From positions 1,364,001 through 1,428,000 of the forward strand of contig NC_017096.1 in assembly GCF_000284335.1 (NCBI RefSeq): a DNA stretch of 64,000 bases, read 5' to 3'. Below the pieces are notes generated by a model. It saw only the letters and a list, made by a program, of their open reading frames with translations, was not told where the DNA came from and did not search any database. The translations under genes were made by a program, and so were the position numbers. Numbering within the stretch: the first letter of the stretch is position 1; every line of letters begins with the position of its first letter. Positions 8,062 to 16,306 of the stretch are shown here, piece after piece. This stretch comes from Caldisericum exile AZM16c01. Its GTDB lineage: Bacteria; Caldisericota; Caldisericia; Caldisericales; Caldisericaceae.

Positions 8062-9231
8062 GTGGAAAAGTTTGATGTGATAGTTATTGGCGGTGGGCCA
8101 ATTGGATGCAATGTTGCAAATAATCTTGCAAAGGAAGGAATCTCGGTTGCAGTATTAGAGGCAAAAACGAAAATTGGATTCCCAAACCACTGCTCAGGGC
8201 TTGTCCCAATGGAATTTATCGAACTTACAAACTTAGACAATTCTCTCATTTTGAATTATATAAAAGGTGCGGAAGTTTTCTCCTATAAAGAAAGCAATTT
8301 TCAATTTAAAAGAGACACTCCCTATGCTGCAGTTATTGACAGAAGCAACTTCGACATCCTTATGGAAAGAAGGGCAAAGGAAAGCGGAGCAAAATTCTTT
8401 TATAATGCTCACATTGAAAGTATCGAAATAAAAAATGGGGAATCCAACATTACCCTTACAAATGGAAAAATTTTCAGTACAAAAGTCATTGTAGTTGCAA
8501 CAGGCTCAACATCTGCAATTCAAAAGATGTTAAATATTGAAATTAATGGAAGCACAATCTACACAGTGCAAATTGATGTAGAAATTCCATTAAAAGACAC
8601 TGAAATCGCTTTCATATATATGAATAACCAAGTTGCGCACAATTGGTTTGCATGGGCTATACCAACAAACCAAAACAATGCTCGTGTTGGATTTGGTGAA
8701 GACATTGGAAGAAATCTTCTCGATAAATTAGACTTTCTTTTTAAAACATGGGGAGTGCTTTCAAGTGCAAAAATTACAGGGAAACCAGTTGTATGGAGCA
8801 TCCCAATCGGCATACCAAAGAAAACCGCTTTTAAAAATATTCTTTTTGTAGGCGATGCTGCAAGACAAGTTAAGCCATTCTCGGGTGGTGGACTTCTGAC
8901 AGGCTTTATAGCAGGAAATATTCTTAGTGAAACAGTAATCGCAGCATTTAAAGATAGCGCAAATTTTTATAAGATTCTTGAAACTTATGATAACCGATGG
9001 AAAAAAGTATTATCAAACGAATTCAAAAAAGAAATTTTTTTAAGAGACGTATATACCTCCTTAACCGATAGTGATAAAGATGAAATAATCAAAAATCTAA
9101 ACAGAAAAAAAATTTCTGAAATTTTGCTACAATACGGATTTATGGACAATCCTGCCATAACTGGCTTAAAATTGCTACTACATACCCCAAAGATACCATT
9201 AATTTATATTAGAAGAAAATTGTTAGGATAA
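8062..9231 (+). CDS. geranylgeranyl reductase family FAD-dependent oxidoreductase
   Basis: 389-aa flavoprotein. It has an N-terminal FAD-binding GGGPIGCNVA motif, the family PNHCSGLVP segment at about residues 47-55, and the C-terminal FAD motif VGDAARQVKPFSGGGL. Members reduce isoprenoid chains (geranylgeranyl groups, polyprenyl lipids or quinone side chains), but the family also includes other flavin hydroxylases and reductases, so the substrate is unknown. The GTG start follows a -10 box directly. It stands alone, and its 3' end overlaps the convergent gene by 9 nt. Confidence 0.72.
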   Translation: MEKFDVIVIGGGPIGCNVANNLAKEGISVAVLEAKTKIGFPNHCSGLVPMEFIELTNLDNSLILNYIKGAEVFSYKESNFQFKRDTPYAAVIDRSNFDILMERRAKESGAKFFYNAHIESIEIKNGESNITLTNGKIFSTKVIVVATGSTSAIQKMLNIEINGSTIYTVQIDVEIPLKDTEIAFIYMNNQVAHNWFAWAIPTNQNNARVGFGEDIGRNLLDKLDFLFKTWGVLSSAKITGKPVVWSIPIGIPKKTAFKNILFVGDAARQVKPFSGGGLLTGFIAGNILSETVIAAFKDSANFYKILETYDNRWKKVLSNEFKKEIFLRDVYTSLTDSDKDEIIKNLNRKKISEILLQYGFMDNPAITGLKLLLHTPKIPLIYIRRKLLG

Positions 9232-11274
9232 AAATTTTTCTTTTTTGGTTAAAGTTGGCGAACCAACAAGTATTACTTTACTTCTTGCCCTTGTTATAGC
9301 ATAGGCAAGATTAAATTTGTCTTCAAAAATCTTTGGAAGAGTTTCTAAATCAACAAAATTTATTATCACAATTGGAGATTGAATTGCTTCATCTACAAGA
9401 GAGACTTTTACACCTTCAATTTGATTATTTTTCAATTGCTCTATAATATAGGCCTTTTGTCTTTCGTATGGAACGATTACCTCAATTGATGAGCGCTCTA
9501 CACCGCCTTTTAGGAATTGCTTTATAAGAGTTATGGTAAAATTCGCTTCATTTCTATTGAGTTTGTTTTTTTCAAATTCAACGCTGCCCTTAACACCCAC
9601 AAACTGCACAACTTTTTCTGGATTAACAAGAGGAATAAATTCACTTTCGATATTTTCTTTGTTAAGAATTTTAAATTCTGAAATATCTAAAGTGGCCTCT
9701 GAACGCAAGGGATAAAATTTTGAAACAAATCTATGAATACACTTATCAAAGCCAACTGCTTTTGCGAGTGTAAAGATTCTCTGGTCGTCTAAAAGATTTT
9801 CGAATGGAACCGCGCTATCATAGGTAAATACAATGATATTATTTGTAAATGGTGCAAAATTTAATATAGTTATTTTATCGATATTTCTATCAAAGTAGAA
9901 AATGTAATCGTATGTTCCTTCAAGGTTTTCTACTCGTTTTTCTACAAAATTTCCAAAAATTTCTCTGAGTGGCTTGTAAAAACTTTTAGAGAATATGAGA
10001 CTTCTTGTTTCTGGGTGCTTTCGCAAGAATTCTCCGATAATAAATTTTTTGCCTGTTCCAAAATCACCTTTGATAATCGCAAATGTTGGAGCACTTTCAA
10101 TTAACTCAACGGCATTTCCGAAAAGTTTATCCACGTGGGGTAAAAATCTTCCGTTTATAAGAAAATCCCTCAAAGTGTCTGATGCTCTTTTTATGTTAAC
10201 AATTCCTTTAACTTCTTTTCTAATTGTTTTAAGGGGTGCAATAAATTCAGGCGACACGGTTTTGTAATCAACTGCACCTGAAATTGAATTAAAGTCAACT
10301 GACTTAACTATGCCAAAAATTCTCATATTAAGAGGTGGCCTTTCAAAAAGCATACAAGGAGTACCCCTATCAAGGTTTAATTCGTTATCCTTGATGAGAG
10401 CCTTAAATGTAAAATCATCGCCTTCGGCATTGTAAAGTCTCGTTGTCTTAATGTTTTCAAGCGTCCCTTCAAGAAGTTTTTTAATGTGTTTGCGTGCATC
10501 TCTAAATTCTTTAAGAAAATCATTGATTGGTTCTTCAAATATCTCTTTATGGTCGAGGATATATGCATAATCAACCATATTGGGATTGTTTTTGTTAACA
10601 TTGCTTTCAAGCACCTTAAAGAATGAATAAACAAGGTTTGCAAAGTTGTTTCTCTTTGATATCACCTGTTTCTTATCGATAAGAGAAATTTTTCTCTCTT
10701 CAAAGGTAGCGACACTGCTCATAACTAAATACTCTTCAAATTTTGAGGAAAGCGCTTGAACTACACCTTTAGTAAGATTCCCTTCAAATACAACGGGAAA
10801 CCTTCCAAAGAAAAGTGCATCCTTAATAAAAAACCCAAAGGTCGTATCAAAAATATAAGGATAAAAACTGAACTTTGCCTTGATGTCTTTTGGAAATCTT
10901 TCAATTAAGGATTTAAAACGCTCGCTTTCCTTTATGCCTCTAACTGCATAAAAGATTTCGCTTTCGAAAGATTCCTTAAGGGGAGCGCCACTAAAAATCT
11001 TAAAGAGTGTTGAGAAACTGTCTTCCTCAATTTCTTCTGGCTGGACAAGAAAGCCTGGGTAAAATGACACAAAAGAGTCATCTCTAAACAAAAATGTTCT
11101 GTGAAAGCCTCCACCTACTTCTTTAAGGTTTACAAGACTCAATTTTTTAACATTTGATAACTCAACAGGTTTTTCAAAAACAATATTGAATACACCGTCA
11201 TCAGTTGAAAGTGTAATACCTTTTTTCCCAGAGCTTTCAAACTCCTTTATTACAACCCCTTTTAAATTTGTCAT
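9223..11274 (-). CDS. degenerate superfamily 1 helicase-like protein
   Basis: 683-aa protein of unknown function. The N-terminal ~390 residues match nothing I recognise. From about residue 400 it resembles UPF1/DNA2-type SF1 helicases: Walker A-like GDFGTGKKF, then near the C terminus VIVPYERQKAYIIEQL (like the helicase ITPY-Q motif) and NLAYAITRARSKVILVG (motif VI). The Walker B region reads YDYIFYFDRN with no DE pair, and the motif V glutamine/glycine region is eroded. It may bind nucleic acid or nucleotides without being an active helicase. The ATG at 11274 is 8 nt from a TATAAT box. Confidence 0.6.
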   Translation of the reverse strand: MTNLKGVVIKEFESSGKKGITLSTDDGVFNIVFEKPVELSNVKKLSLVNLKEVGGGFHRTFLFRDDSFVSFYPGFLVQPEEIEEDSFSTLFKIFSGAPLKESFESEIFYAVRGIKESERFKSLIERFPKDIKAKFSFYPYIFDTTFGFFIKDALFFGRFPVVFEGNLTKGVVQALSSKFEEYLVMSSVATFEERKISLIDKKQVISKRNNFANLVYSFFKVLESNVNKNNPNMVDYAYILDHKEIFEEPINDFLKEFRDARKHIKKLLEGTLENIKTTRLYNAEGDDFTFKALIKDNELNLDRGTPCMLFERPPLNMRIFGIVKSVDFNSISGAVDYKTVSPEFIAPLKTIRKEVKGIVNIKRASDTLRDFLINGRFLPHVDKLFGNAVELIESAPTFAIIKGDFGTGKKFIIGEFLRKHPETRSLIFSKSFYKPLREIFGNFVEKRVENLEGTYDYIFYFDRNIDKITILNFAPFTNNIIVFTYDSAVPFENLLDDQRIFTLAKAVGFDKCIHRFVSKFYPLRSEATLDISEFKILNKENIESEFIPLVNPEKVVQFVGVKGSVEFEKNKLNRNEANFTITLIKQFLKGGVERSSIEVIVPYERQKAYIIEQLKNNQIEGVKVSLVDEAIQSPIVIINFVDLETLPKIFEDKFNLAYAITRARSKVILVGSPTLTKKEKFLS

Positions 11275-11282
11275 CTTACAAA

Positions 11283-11310
11283 ATTATACAATTTCTGTCA
11301 ATAAATCAAA
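11283..11310 (-). promoter_or_regulatory. promoter of helicase-like gene (leaderless)
   Basis: On the minus strand, TTTGAT (11310-11305), 16-bp spacer, TATAAT (11288-11283), then 8 nt to the ATG at 11274 without a ribosome-binding site. Confidence 0.5.
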
Positions 11311-11337
11311 AACAATTTTCAAAAATTAATAGAGTTT

Positions 11338-11715
11338 TTGAAGATTAGAAGTCCAAGAAGTGAAATTAACGTCAAGAACAAATACTACTTTTATGATACA
11401 GGGATAAGAAACGGTATAATAAACAATTTCAACAAGTTAGATTCAAGAGATGATGTTGGTGCTCTTTTCGAAAATTTTGTAATAGCCGAGAGATTAAAAA
11501 AACATAAATACTTGAGGACTTTTACAAATTTGTACTTTTGGAGAACGTATAGCAATGGTGAGATAGACCTAATAGAAGAATCTCAAGGAGAAATACTCTC
11601 TTTTGAAATAAAGTGGAATAAAATCGTTAAACCGCCCAAGTTATTCTTCGAGACTTATAAAAACTCGACTTTCGAAGTGATTACAAAAGAGAACTACCTT
11701 GATTTTGTAATATAA
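11338..11715 (+). pseudogene. C-terminal remnant of a DUF4143-type AAA ATPase
   Basis: The open frame of 125 codons begins at a TTG with no ribosome site. NKYYFYDTGIRNGIINNFN, then VGALFENFVIAERL and GEIDLIEE match the C-terminal DUF4143 domain of a roughly 380-aa ATPase family that is frequent in anaerobes. The whole N-terminal ATPase half, including Walker A and B, is missing, and no upstream piece is found before the divergent gene. I read it as a decayed gene rather than a functional small protein. Confidence 0.7.
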
Positions 11716-11758
11716 AATTCACCAATTACCAAAATCTCTAAATAATTATTACCGCAAC

Positions 11759-11787
11759 TTGCAAAAAATGGATTTAAAATTTATAAT
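11759..11787 (+). promoter_or_regulatory. promoter of SCIFF locus
   Basis: TTGCAA (11759-11764), a 17-bp spacer and TATAAT (11782-11787), predicting a transcript start near 11794, just before the AAGGAGG at 11795-11801. Confidence 0.7.
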
Positions 11788-11810
11788 ATGTTGTAAGGAG
11801 GCTTGATAAG

Positions 11811-11984
11811 ATGAATACAGTAAAGCATGTAAAAATTGTAGCAAAAAAGCCATTCTGGAATATCGATAAGGCACATGACTGCAGGGCATGTCAAACGCCT
11901 TGTAAGTCCGCATGCAAGACAAGTGTAACTGTTGGAAACCAAGTTTGTGAAATAAAGAAACCTGTTAAAAGGTGGATCTGGTAG
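11811..11984 (+). CDS. SCIFF-type ranthipeptide precursor (five cysteines)
   Basis: 57-aa peptide, missed by length filters. It starts with ATG 11811, 9 nt after AAGGAGG. It matches the 'six cysteines in forty-five residues' precursor family: a His-Val-Lys-Ile leader near residue 6, then the core CRACQTPCKSACKTS and TVGNQVCE. Cysteines are at 24, 27, 31, 35 and 46. The position of the sixth family cysteine, between the SACKTS segment and Thr40, is Val39. Cys35 and Thr40 keep the i/i+5 spacing cross-linked as a thioether in the characterised Clostridium peptide CteA. The C terminus carries an extra basic/aromatic tail ending RWIW. The gene for its radical SAM maturase follows after 5 nt. The function of the mature peptide is unknown. 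Confidence 0.9.
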   Translation: MNTVKHVKIVAKKPFWNIDKAHDCRACQTPCKSACKTSVTVGNQVCEIKKPVKRWIW

Positions 11985-11989
11985 TCTGA

Positions 11990-13387
11990 ATGTTTGACGA
12001 ATCTTTGGTGCATCTCTTCCCCTTTAACGGGGAATTTTTTGCTGTTGACGTAAATTCGGGAAGCCTCTTAAACTTGGATGAGATAACGTATTTTTATTTG
12101 AAAAGCCTTCAAGAAACAGATTCAAAAGAAAAAGCCTTTAACATAACAAAGGAAAAGTTTGGGGAGGTTGCATTCGAAATACAAGAAGAAGTCGATGAAC
12201 TCATTAGAGATGGCATTCTTTTTTCAAAACCTCCAAAATATTTTGAGTCCAATCTCATATTAAAATCAATGTGCCTTAATGTTGCACACTCCTGCAACTT
12301 TGGATGTCTTTATTGCTTTGCAAAAAAGGGCAATTATGGCGGATCTGATGCCTTGATGAGTTTTGATGTAGCAAAGGCTGCGATTGATTTTCTTGCAAAA
12401 AATTCATCAGGACGCGTTACTCTTGAAGTTGATTTCTTTGGAGGGGAGCCCCTCCTCAATTTTGAGGTTGTAAAGAAAACGATAGAGTATGCAAAAGAAA
12501 CTTATAAGAATAAAAAATGGCGATTCACAATAACAACAAACGGAAGCATTCTAACAGATGAGATTGAAAAGTTTCTCTATGATAACGATGTGAGTATCGT
12601 ATTAAGCCTCGATGGTGATAAGCATGTAAATGACAAATATAGAGTACTGAGAAGTGGTCTTGGCACTTTTGATTTGGTATTTCCGAAAATAAAGAAGGTG
12701 ACAGAGCACAGAGCCGAATCTGGTGGATACTACGTAAGGGGCACCTATACACACAATACGCTTGAAATATCAAAAACCGTTATGGATCTACATAACTTTG
12801 GCTTTAAATATATTTCTCTTGAACCTGTCGTAACAAAAGAAGAAGATATTGGAATTAAAAAAGAGGATTTGCAAATTCTTAAAAAGGAGTATGAGCACCT
12901 TGCAATAGAATACGTAAATTCACAAAAAGAAAGCACTTGGAACTTCTTCCACTTTAATCTCGACTTAGAGGCAGGCCCATGTATTCAAAAGCGTATTCAT
13001 GGATGTGGTGCAGGTGTTGAATATATTGCAGTATCACCCGATGGCTCAATATATCCATGTCATCAATTTGATGGCATAAAAGAAACAAAGTTGGGAGATG
13101 TATTTTCAGGCATTACAAACAAAGAATTGCAAGAAAAATTCAGAAAAGCAAATTTTCTCTTTAATAAAAAAGAATGTGCAACATGTTGGGCAAGGTTCTA
13201 TTGCTCTGGCGGTTGCCTTGCAAATAACTATACTATGAACGGCGATATCTTCAAGCCTTATGAAATTGGCTGCGATATCCAAAAAATGCGCATTGAAGCA
13301 GCACTTTATGTTGCATACAAATTAAGAGAACTCGATATAGAAGTCCCAACAACACAACTTTCTGAAAAAAGAGATTCTGTAAGGTAA
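11990..13387 (+). CDS. SCIFF peptide maturase, radical SAM thioether synthase
   Basis: 465-aa cytosolic radical SAM/SPASM enzyme that forms thioether bonds in the adjacent precursor. Residues 1-85 form a RiPP-recognition-like region. The SAM [4Fe-4S] motif CNFGCLYC is at 102-109 (Cys102, 106, 109), preceded by Cys95 as in the family. The C-terminal SPASM/twitch cluster region includes CGAGVEYIAVSPDG, CHQFDG and CATCWARFYCSGGC. It begins 5 nt after the precursor stop without its own clear ribosome site, so it is likely translationally coupled. Adjacency to the precursor makes the assignment firm even though the precursor lacks one cysteine. Confidence 0.93.
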   Translation: MFDESLVHLFPFNGEFFAVDVNSGSLLNLDEITYFYLKSLQETDSKEKAFNITKEKFGEVAFEIQEEVDELIRDGILFSKPPKYFESNLILKSMCLNVAHSCNFGCLYCFAKKGNYGGSDALMSFDVAKAAIDFLAKNSSGRVTLEVDFFGGEPLLNFEVVKKTIEYAKETYKNKKWRFTITTNGSILTDEIEKFLYDNDVSIVLSLDGDKHVNDKYRVLRSGLGTFDLVFPKIKKVTEHRAESGGYYVRGTYTHNTLEISKTVMDLHNFGFKYISLEPVVTKEEDIGIKKEDLQILKKEYEHLAIEYVNSQKESTWNFFHFNLDLEAGPCIQKRIHGCGAGVEYIAVSPDGSIYPCHQFDGIKETKLGDVFSGITNKELQEKFRKANFLFNKKECATCWARFYCSGGCLANNYTMNGDIFKPYEIGCDIQKMRIEAALYVAYKLRELDIEVPTTQLSEKRDSVR

Positions 13388-13393
13388 TCTAAA

Positions 13394-13879
13394 TTACGCC
13401 TTGTTAAATTCCTCTTTCAATTTCTTATAGGTTTCTTCAATTGTTTCGGGAATTACCCTTGTTTCCCCAAATACGGACATAAAATTTGTATCCCCACCCC
13501 ATCGAGGGACTACATGGAAATGAAGATGCTCTTCGCCTGCACCTGCTGCACGGCCAATATTAACGCCAATATTAAAGCCTTCTGGGTGATAAACGTTTTC
13601 AAGCATCTTAACTGCAAGTCCTAAAAACTGCATGATTTCTTTTTGCTCATCTTCATTGAGTTCGTAAGGAAACTTAATGTGTCTTTTGGGACAAATCATC
13701 ACATGCCCTGAATTATATGGATATCGATTGAGTATTATAATTGCAAAATTTCCCCTTTTCACAACAAGGCTCTCCTCATCATTTAAGGAATTTGCTGCAA
13801 CACAAATAAAGCAATCCCTATCTTTTTTATGCGCATTTTGAATATATGTTTTTCGCCATGGCGCAAATAAGTTTCTCAT
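13394..13879 (-). CDS. HIT family hydrolase/phosphorylase
   Basis: 161-aa histidine-triad protein. The catalytic triad is HLHFHVV at residues 118-124 (His118, 120, 122). An N-terminal APWR segment and Cys23/Cys26 (CFIC) resemble the zinc-binding, Ap4A-phosphorylase-like branch of bacterial HIT proteins. It likely acts on dinucleoside polyphosphates or nucleotide phosphoramidates in the cytosol. It is convergent with the SCIFF maturase, 6 nt apart. The ATG at 13879 is 8 nt from a -10 box with no ribosome site. Confidence 0.85.
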   Translation of the reverse strand: MRNLFAPWRKTYIQNAHKKDRDCFICVAANSLNDEESLVVKRGNFAIIILNRYPYNSGHVMICPKRHIKFPYELNEDEQKEIMQFLGLAVKMLENVYHPEGFNIGVNIGRAAGAGEEHLHFHVVPRWGGDTNFMSVFGETRVIPETIEETYKKLKEEFNKA

Positions 13880-13887
13880 GTTGCCCT

Positions 13888-13915
13888 ATTATAACAAAAA
13901 GTACACTTGACTCAA
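13888..13915 (-). promoter_or_regulatory. promoter of HIT gene (leaderless)
   Basis: Minus strand: TTGAGT (13915-13910), 16-bp spacer, TATAAT (13893-13888), 8 nt to the start codon. Confidence 0.55.
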
Positions 13916-13989
13916 TATCTGTGGTTAGATAAAGTTATAAGAAAACTCCCATAATATAATGTTGGGAAAAATCATATAGGGATTTTCCT

Positions 13990-14016
13990 TTGACTCAGAA
14001 CAATTTCGTATATAAT
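13990..14016 (+). promoter_or_regulatory. probable promoter of ClC gene
   Basis: TTGACT (13990-13995), a 15-bp spacer and TATAAT (14011-14016). This would give a leader of roughly 105 nt before ATG 14128. A second TATAAT lies near 14033, so the exact start is uncertain. Confidence 0.4.
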
Positions 14017-14127
14017 TCAAATAGGTAATAATATAATAGTATCTCGTAGAATCTGCTAAAAAAGATTACAAAGGATTAAGAAAATTGCACAAGGCAACAT
14101 ATTTGTAGTGGATAATGAAATAAACTG

Positions 14128-15441
14128 ATGAAACCTGTAATTAGATTAAGAGCAAAAAGTGTTAGGCTCAAAGGCAAATTTATTTTAAAATTTCTCTTAA
14201 TAAATGCAATTGTAGGAATACTCACAGGAATTGCGGTATTCATATTCTATTCAGTGATTAAGGGAATAAACTTTTTTGTATTGGAAAAAGTCCTTTGCAT
14301 TAAAGAGTTTCCAATTACATTAGATGTAAGACAAAAAATGCTTTTAATCACCGTTCTAACACTTGCAGGTTTGTTAAGCGGGTTTATACAACACAAACTC
14401 TTGAAAGATAAAGAATATTACGGCACAGAAAGGATTATTGATGCTATTTATACCGACTCTGAAATCACAGGCAAAGAGTTTGCAAGCGAATTTGCGATTT
14501 CATCAGTAATACTTGGAGCCGGTGGAAGTGCAGGTTACGAAGGGCCATCAGGAGGAATTGGTGGTGCAGTTGGATACTTCCTTGGAAACATTTTTAGAAT
14601 AAGCACTCCTGCAAGAAAAATTCTTTTAGCCTCTTCCATTGGTGCAGGAATTGGTGCAATTTTTATGTCTCCTATAGGGGGTGGAATCTTAGGTGCAGAA
14701 ATTATTCAAAAGAAATTATTAAATGCAAAGGTTTTGCCTTATTCATTAGTGTCTTCCATTGTAAGTTTTGAAGTATTTTCAAGGTTGGCAAAAATACATT
14801 CAAGGCTAATACCATTTGGAATAACCGAAAAATTTAGCATAAAACTACTCATTTTAGTAGTCTTGTTGGGAATTTTTATCGGAATCTTTGAAGTAGTATT
14901 TTTAAGAATTATAAGGCTTATGTTAAAAGGAAAAAAGTTGCTTAGAAAAACAATGATAATCAAGATTATCTATCCTGCAATTGGCCTTTTCATCGTAGGG
15001 ATCATAATTTCATTCTTCCCAAAAACTTTGGGAGGGAGTTTGGAATGGATTAACTATATTAAAGACAATCCTTCAATACTCTCAAGTAAAGAACTTATAT
15101 TTCTTCCATTCGTTAAAATGATTGCAAGCGCTATCACAGTAATTATAGGAAAAGGTGGTGGACTTTTTGTGCCGAGCATTTTTATTGGAGAGATTTCAAG
15201 TATTGCTTTTGGAAAACTTATTGCATACATATTCCCGAATCTTCTTACTCTAAATGAGATAGTATTTTTAGGAATAGTAGGTGCATTTGGATTAATTGGT
15301 GGAATTGGTAATATTCCTTTTGCAATGGCAGTTATTGGTGTTGAAACTACGGGAAATTTATCCCTAATTCCTTATATTTTGCTTGTCTCTCTAATTTCTA
15401 TATTTATCGAAAGTGAGTCACTATATGTAACTCAAAGATAG
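14128..15441 (+). CDS. ClC family chloride channel/transporter
   Basis: 437-aa polytopic membrane protein. GAGGSAGYEGPSGG at about residues 130-143 corresponds to the ClC GREGP filter loop and keeps the gating glutamate (Glu138). GKGGGLFVPSIFIGE matches the GGxFxP filter segment. The first filter motif, GSGIP in well-studied ClCs, is replaced by YGTER around residue 100, as in a ClC branch with GxGT(D/E). No C-terminal CBS domains are present. It probably moves chloride or another anion, with channel versus exchanger unresolved. The ATG has only a weak ribosome site, and no co-transcribed partner is seen. Confidence 0.82.
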   Translation: MKPVIRLRAKSVRLKGKFILKFLLINAIVGILTGIAVFIFYSVIKGINFFVLEKVLCIKEFPITLDVRQKMLLITVLTLAGLLSGFIQHKLLKDKEYYGTERIIDAIYTDSEITGKEFASEFAISSVILGAGGSAGYEGPSGGIGGAVGYFLGNIFRISTPARKILLASSIGAGIGAIFMSPIGGGILGAEIIQKKLLNAKVLPYSLVSSIVSFEVFSRLAKIHSRLIPFGITEKFSIKLLILVVLLGIFIGIFEVVFLRIIRLMLKGKKLLRKTMIIKIIYPAIGLFIVGIIISFFPKTLGGSLEWINYIKDNPSILSSKELIFLPFVKMIASAITVIIGKGGGLFVPSIFIGEISSIAFGKLIAYIFPNLLTLNEIVFLGIVGAFGLIGGIGNIPFAMAVIGVETTGNLSLIPYILLVSLISIFIESESLYVTQR

Positions 15442-15443
15442 AT

Positions 15444-15836
15444 TTAATCCTCTGTAATGATTTCTCCGTGCCTTCTTCCATCGTTTTTAATGACTTGTCT
15501 TACATAATCAATAAATTTTCTTACTTCTTCAAGGTCTTCGTCATCTACATCTTGAATCTTTTTGTTCTTTCCTTTGAAACTTAGAAGTTTTAGCAAGGAC
15601 AATCTCCGCAAAGCAGTATTCATATCAATTCTTCCATCAGCCCAATCGTCCCAAATTGCATGTGCGATCCCATAGAATTCAGAAATTGAATCAAGCCCGG
15701 GTTCGTTAAAATCTAATACCTCTTTTCCAAGATACTTATAACGCTCTTCTCGTTCATCTTGCGAAAGTGGTTTCGATTTCTCTTTTAGGTAATCGTTTTT
15801 TTTATAGCGTCTTCCTTTTTTTAAAAACTTTAACCT
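15444..15836 (-). CDS. conserved-looking ORF without a recognisable start codon
   Basis: An open frame of about 130 codons on the minus strand fills an otherwise empty 390-base gap. The product is hydrophilic and looks coding: GLDSISEFYGIAHAIWDDWA, then MNTALRRLSLLKLL, and a C terminus ending GEIITED. No ATG, GTG or TTG occurs in any frame between the stop of the upstream gene (15830-15832) and codon ~60 of the ORF. The 5' part has T7 and T8 runs on the plus strand (15816-15822, 15796-15803), where an indel could sit. An AAGGAAG motif precedes residue Tyr-Lys-Lys-Asn. It is either a 5'-truncated gene, a sequence error or a non-canonical start. I recognise no family. Confidence 0.55.
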   Translation of the reverse strand, partial: RLKFLKKGRRYKKNDYLKEKSKPLSQDEREERYKYLGKEVLDFNEPGLDSISEFYGIAHAIWDDWADGRIDMNTALRRLSLLKLLSFKGKNKKIQDVDDEDLEEVRKFIDYVRQVIKNDGRRHGEIITED

Positions 15837-16306
15837 TTAAGTTTATTTTCGATACTTTGAAGCATTGATTTTATCTGTTGGATTTCTTTTTTGAGCGATT
15901 CGATATCTTGCCTCAATTCCTTGATATCTTCATCTTCATAATTACTTTCTTCAAACTCCTCCAAGTCCTCGTCATATTCCTCAAAATCTCCTTCGATAAC
16001 ATCATCAATAACATCGTCGACAGTTCCTTCTGCACCTACGACTACATCAATACCAGCATCATCAAAAGCAGACATCATGTGTTCTCCCATGTTTCCTGCA
16101 ACAACCATTTCAACACCTTTTTCTTTAAGAAAATTTGCAACATCATCATGTGCATGAGCACCTGCAAAGGGATTGTTAATTGACTCAACATTCTTTACTT
16201 CATCGCCCTCAACCTCAACAATTACAAAGTAAGGAGCATGACCAAAGTGCTCCGAGATTAAACTTTCAAGGCCATTTGCCTCATCTGTTACAAATGCAAT
16301 TTTCAT
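15830..16306 (-). CDS. NifX/NifB-like (dinitrogenase cofactor family) protein with coiled-coil tail
   Basis: 158 aa. Residues 1-105 match the Nitro_FeMo-Co family (MKIAFVTDE..., SEHFGHAPYFVIVE, VVAGNMGEHMMSAFDDAGI), small domains that bind or carry iron-sulfur/metal clusters. They are widespread in anaerobes without nitrogen fixation. An acidic stretch (about 105-125) leads to a heptad-like coiled coil (126-158), unusual for this short family. It overlaps the PadR regulator by ATGA, so the two are co-translated. The function is likely metallocluster-related but not established. Confidence 0.78.
   Translation of the reverse strand: MKIAFVTDEANGLESLISEHFGHAPYFVIVEVEGDEVKNVESINNPFAGAHAHDDVANFLKEKGVEMVVAGNMGEHMMSAFDDAGIDVVVGAEGTVDDVIDDVIEGDFEEYDEDLEEFEESNYEDEDIKELRQDIESLKKEIQQIKSMLQSIENKLKG

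Noticed and set aside
11338-11715. Functional small protein gene
   Set aside because: It matches only the C-terminal part of a much longer ATPase family, starts at a TTG without a ribosome site, and lacks the ATPase half.
15816-15838. Slippery A7G-type sequence as a programmed frameshift joining the NifX-like gene to the next ORF
   Set aside because: The upstream gene's stop codon (15830-15832) comes before the slippery run in the direction of translation, so ribosomes would terminate first.
15830-16306. Evidence for nitrogen fixation
   Set aside because: NifX/NifB-like domains are common in anaerobes without nitrogenase, and no nif structural genes are in the window.
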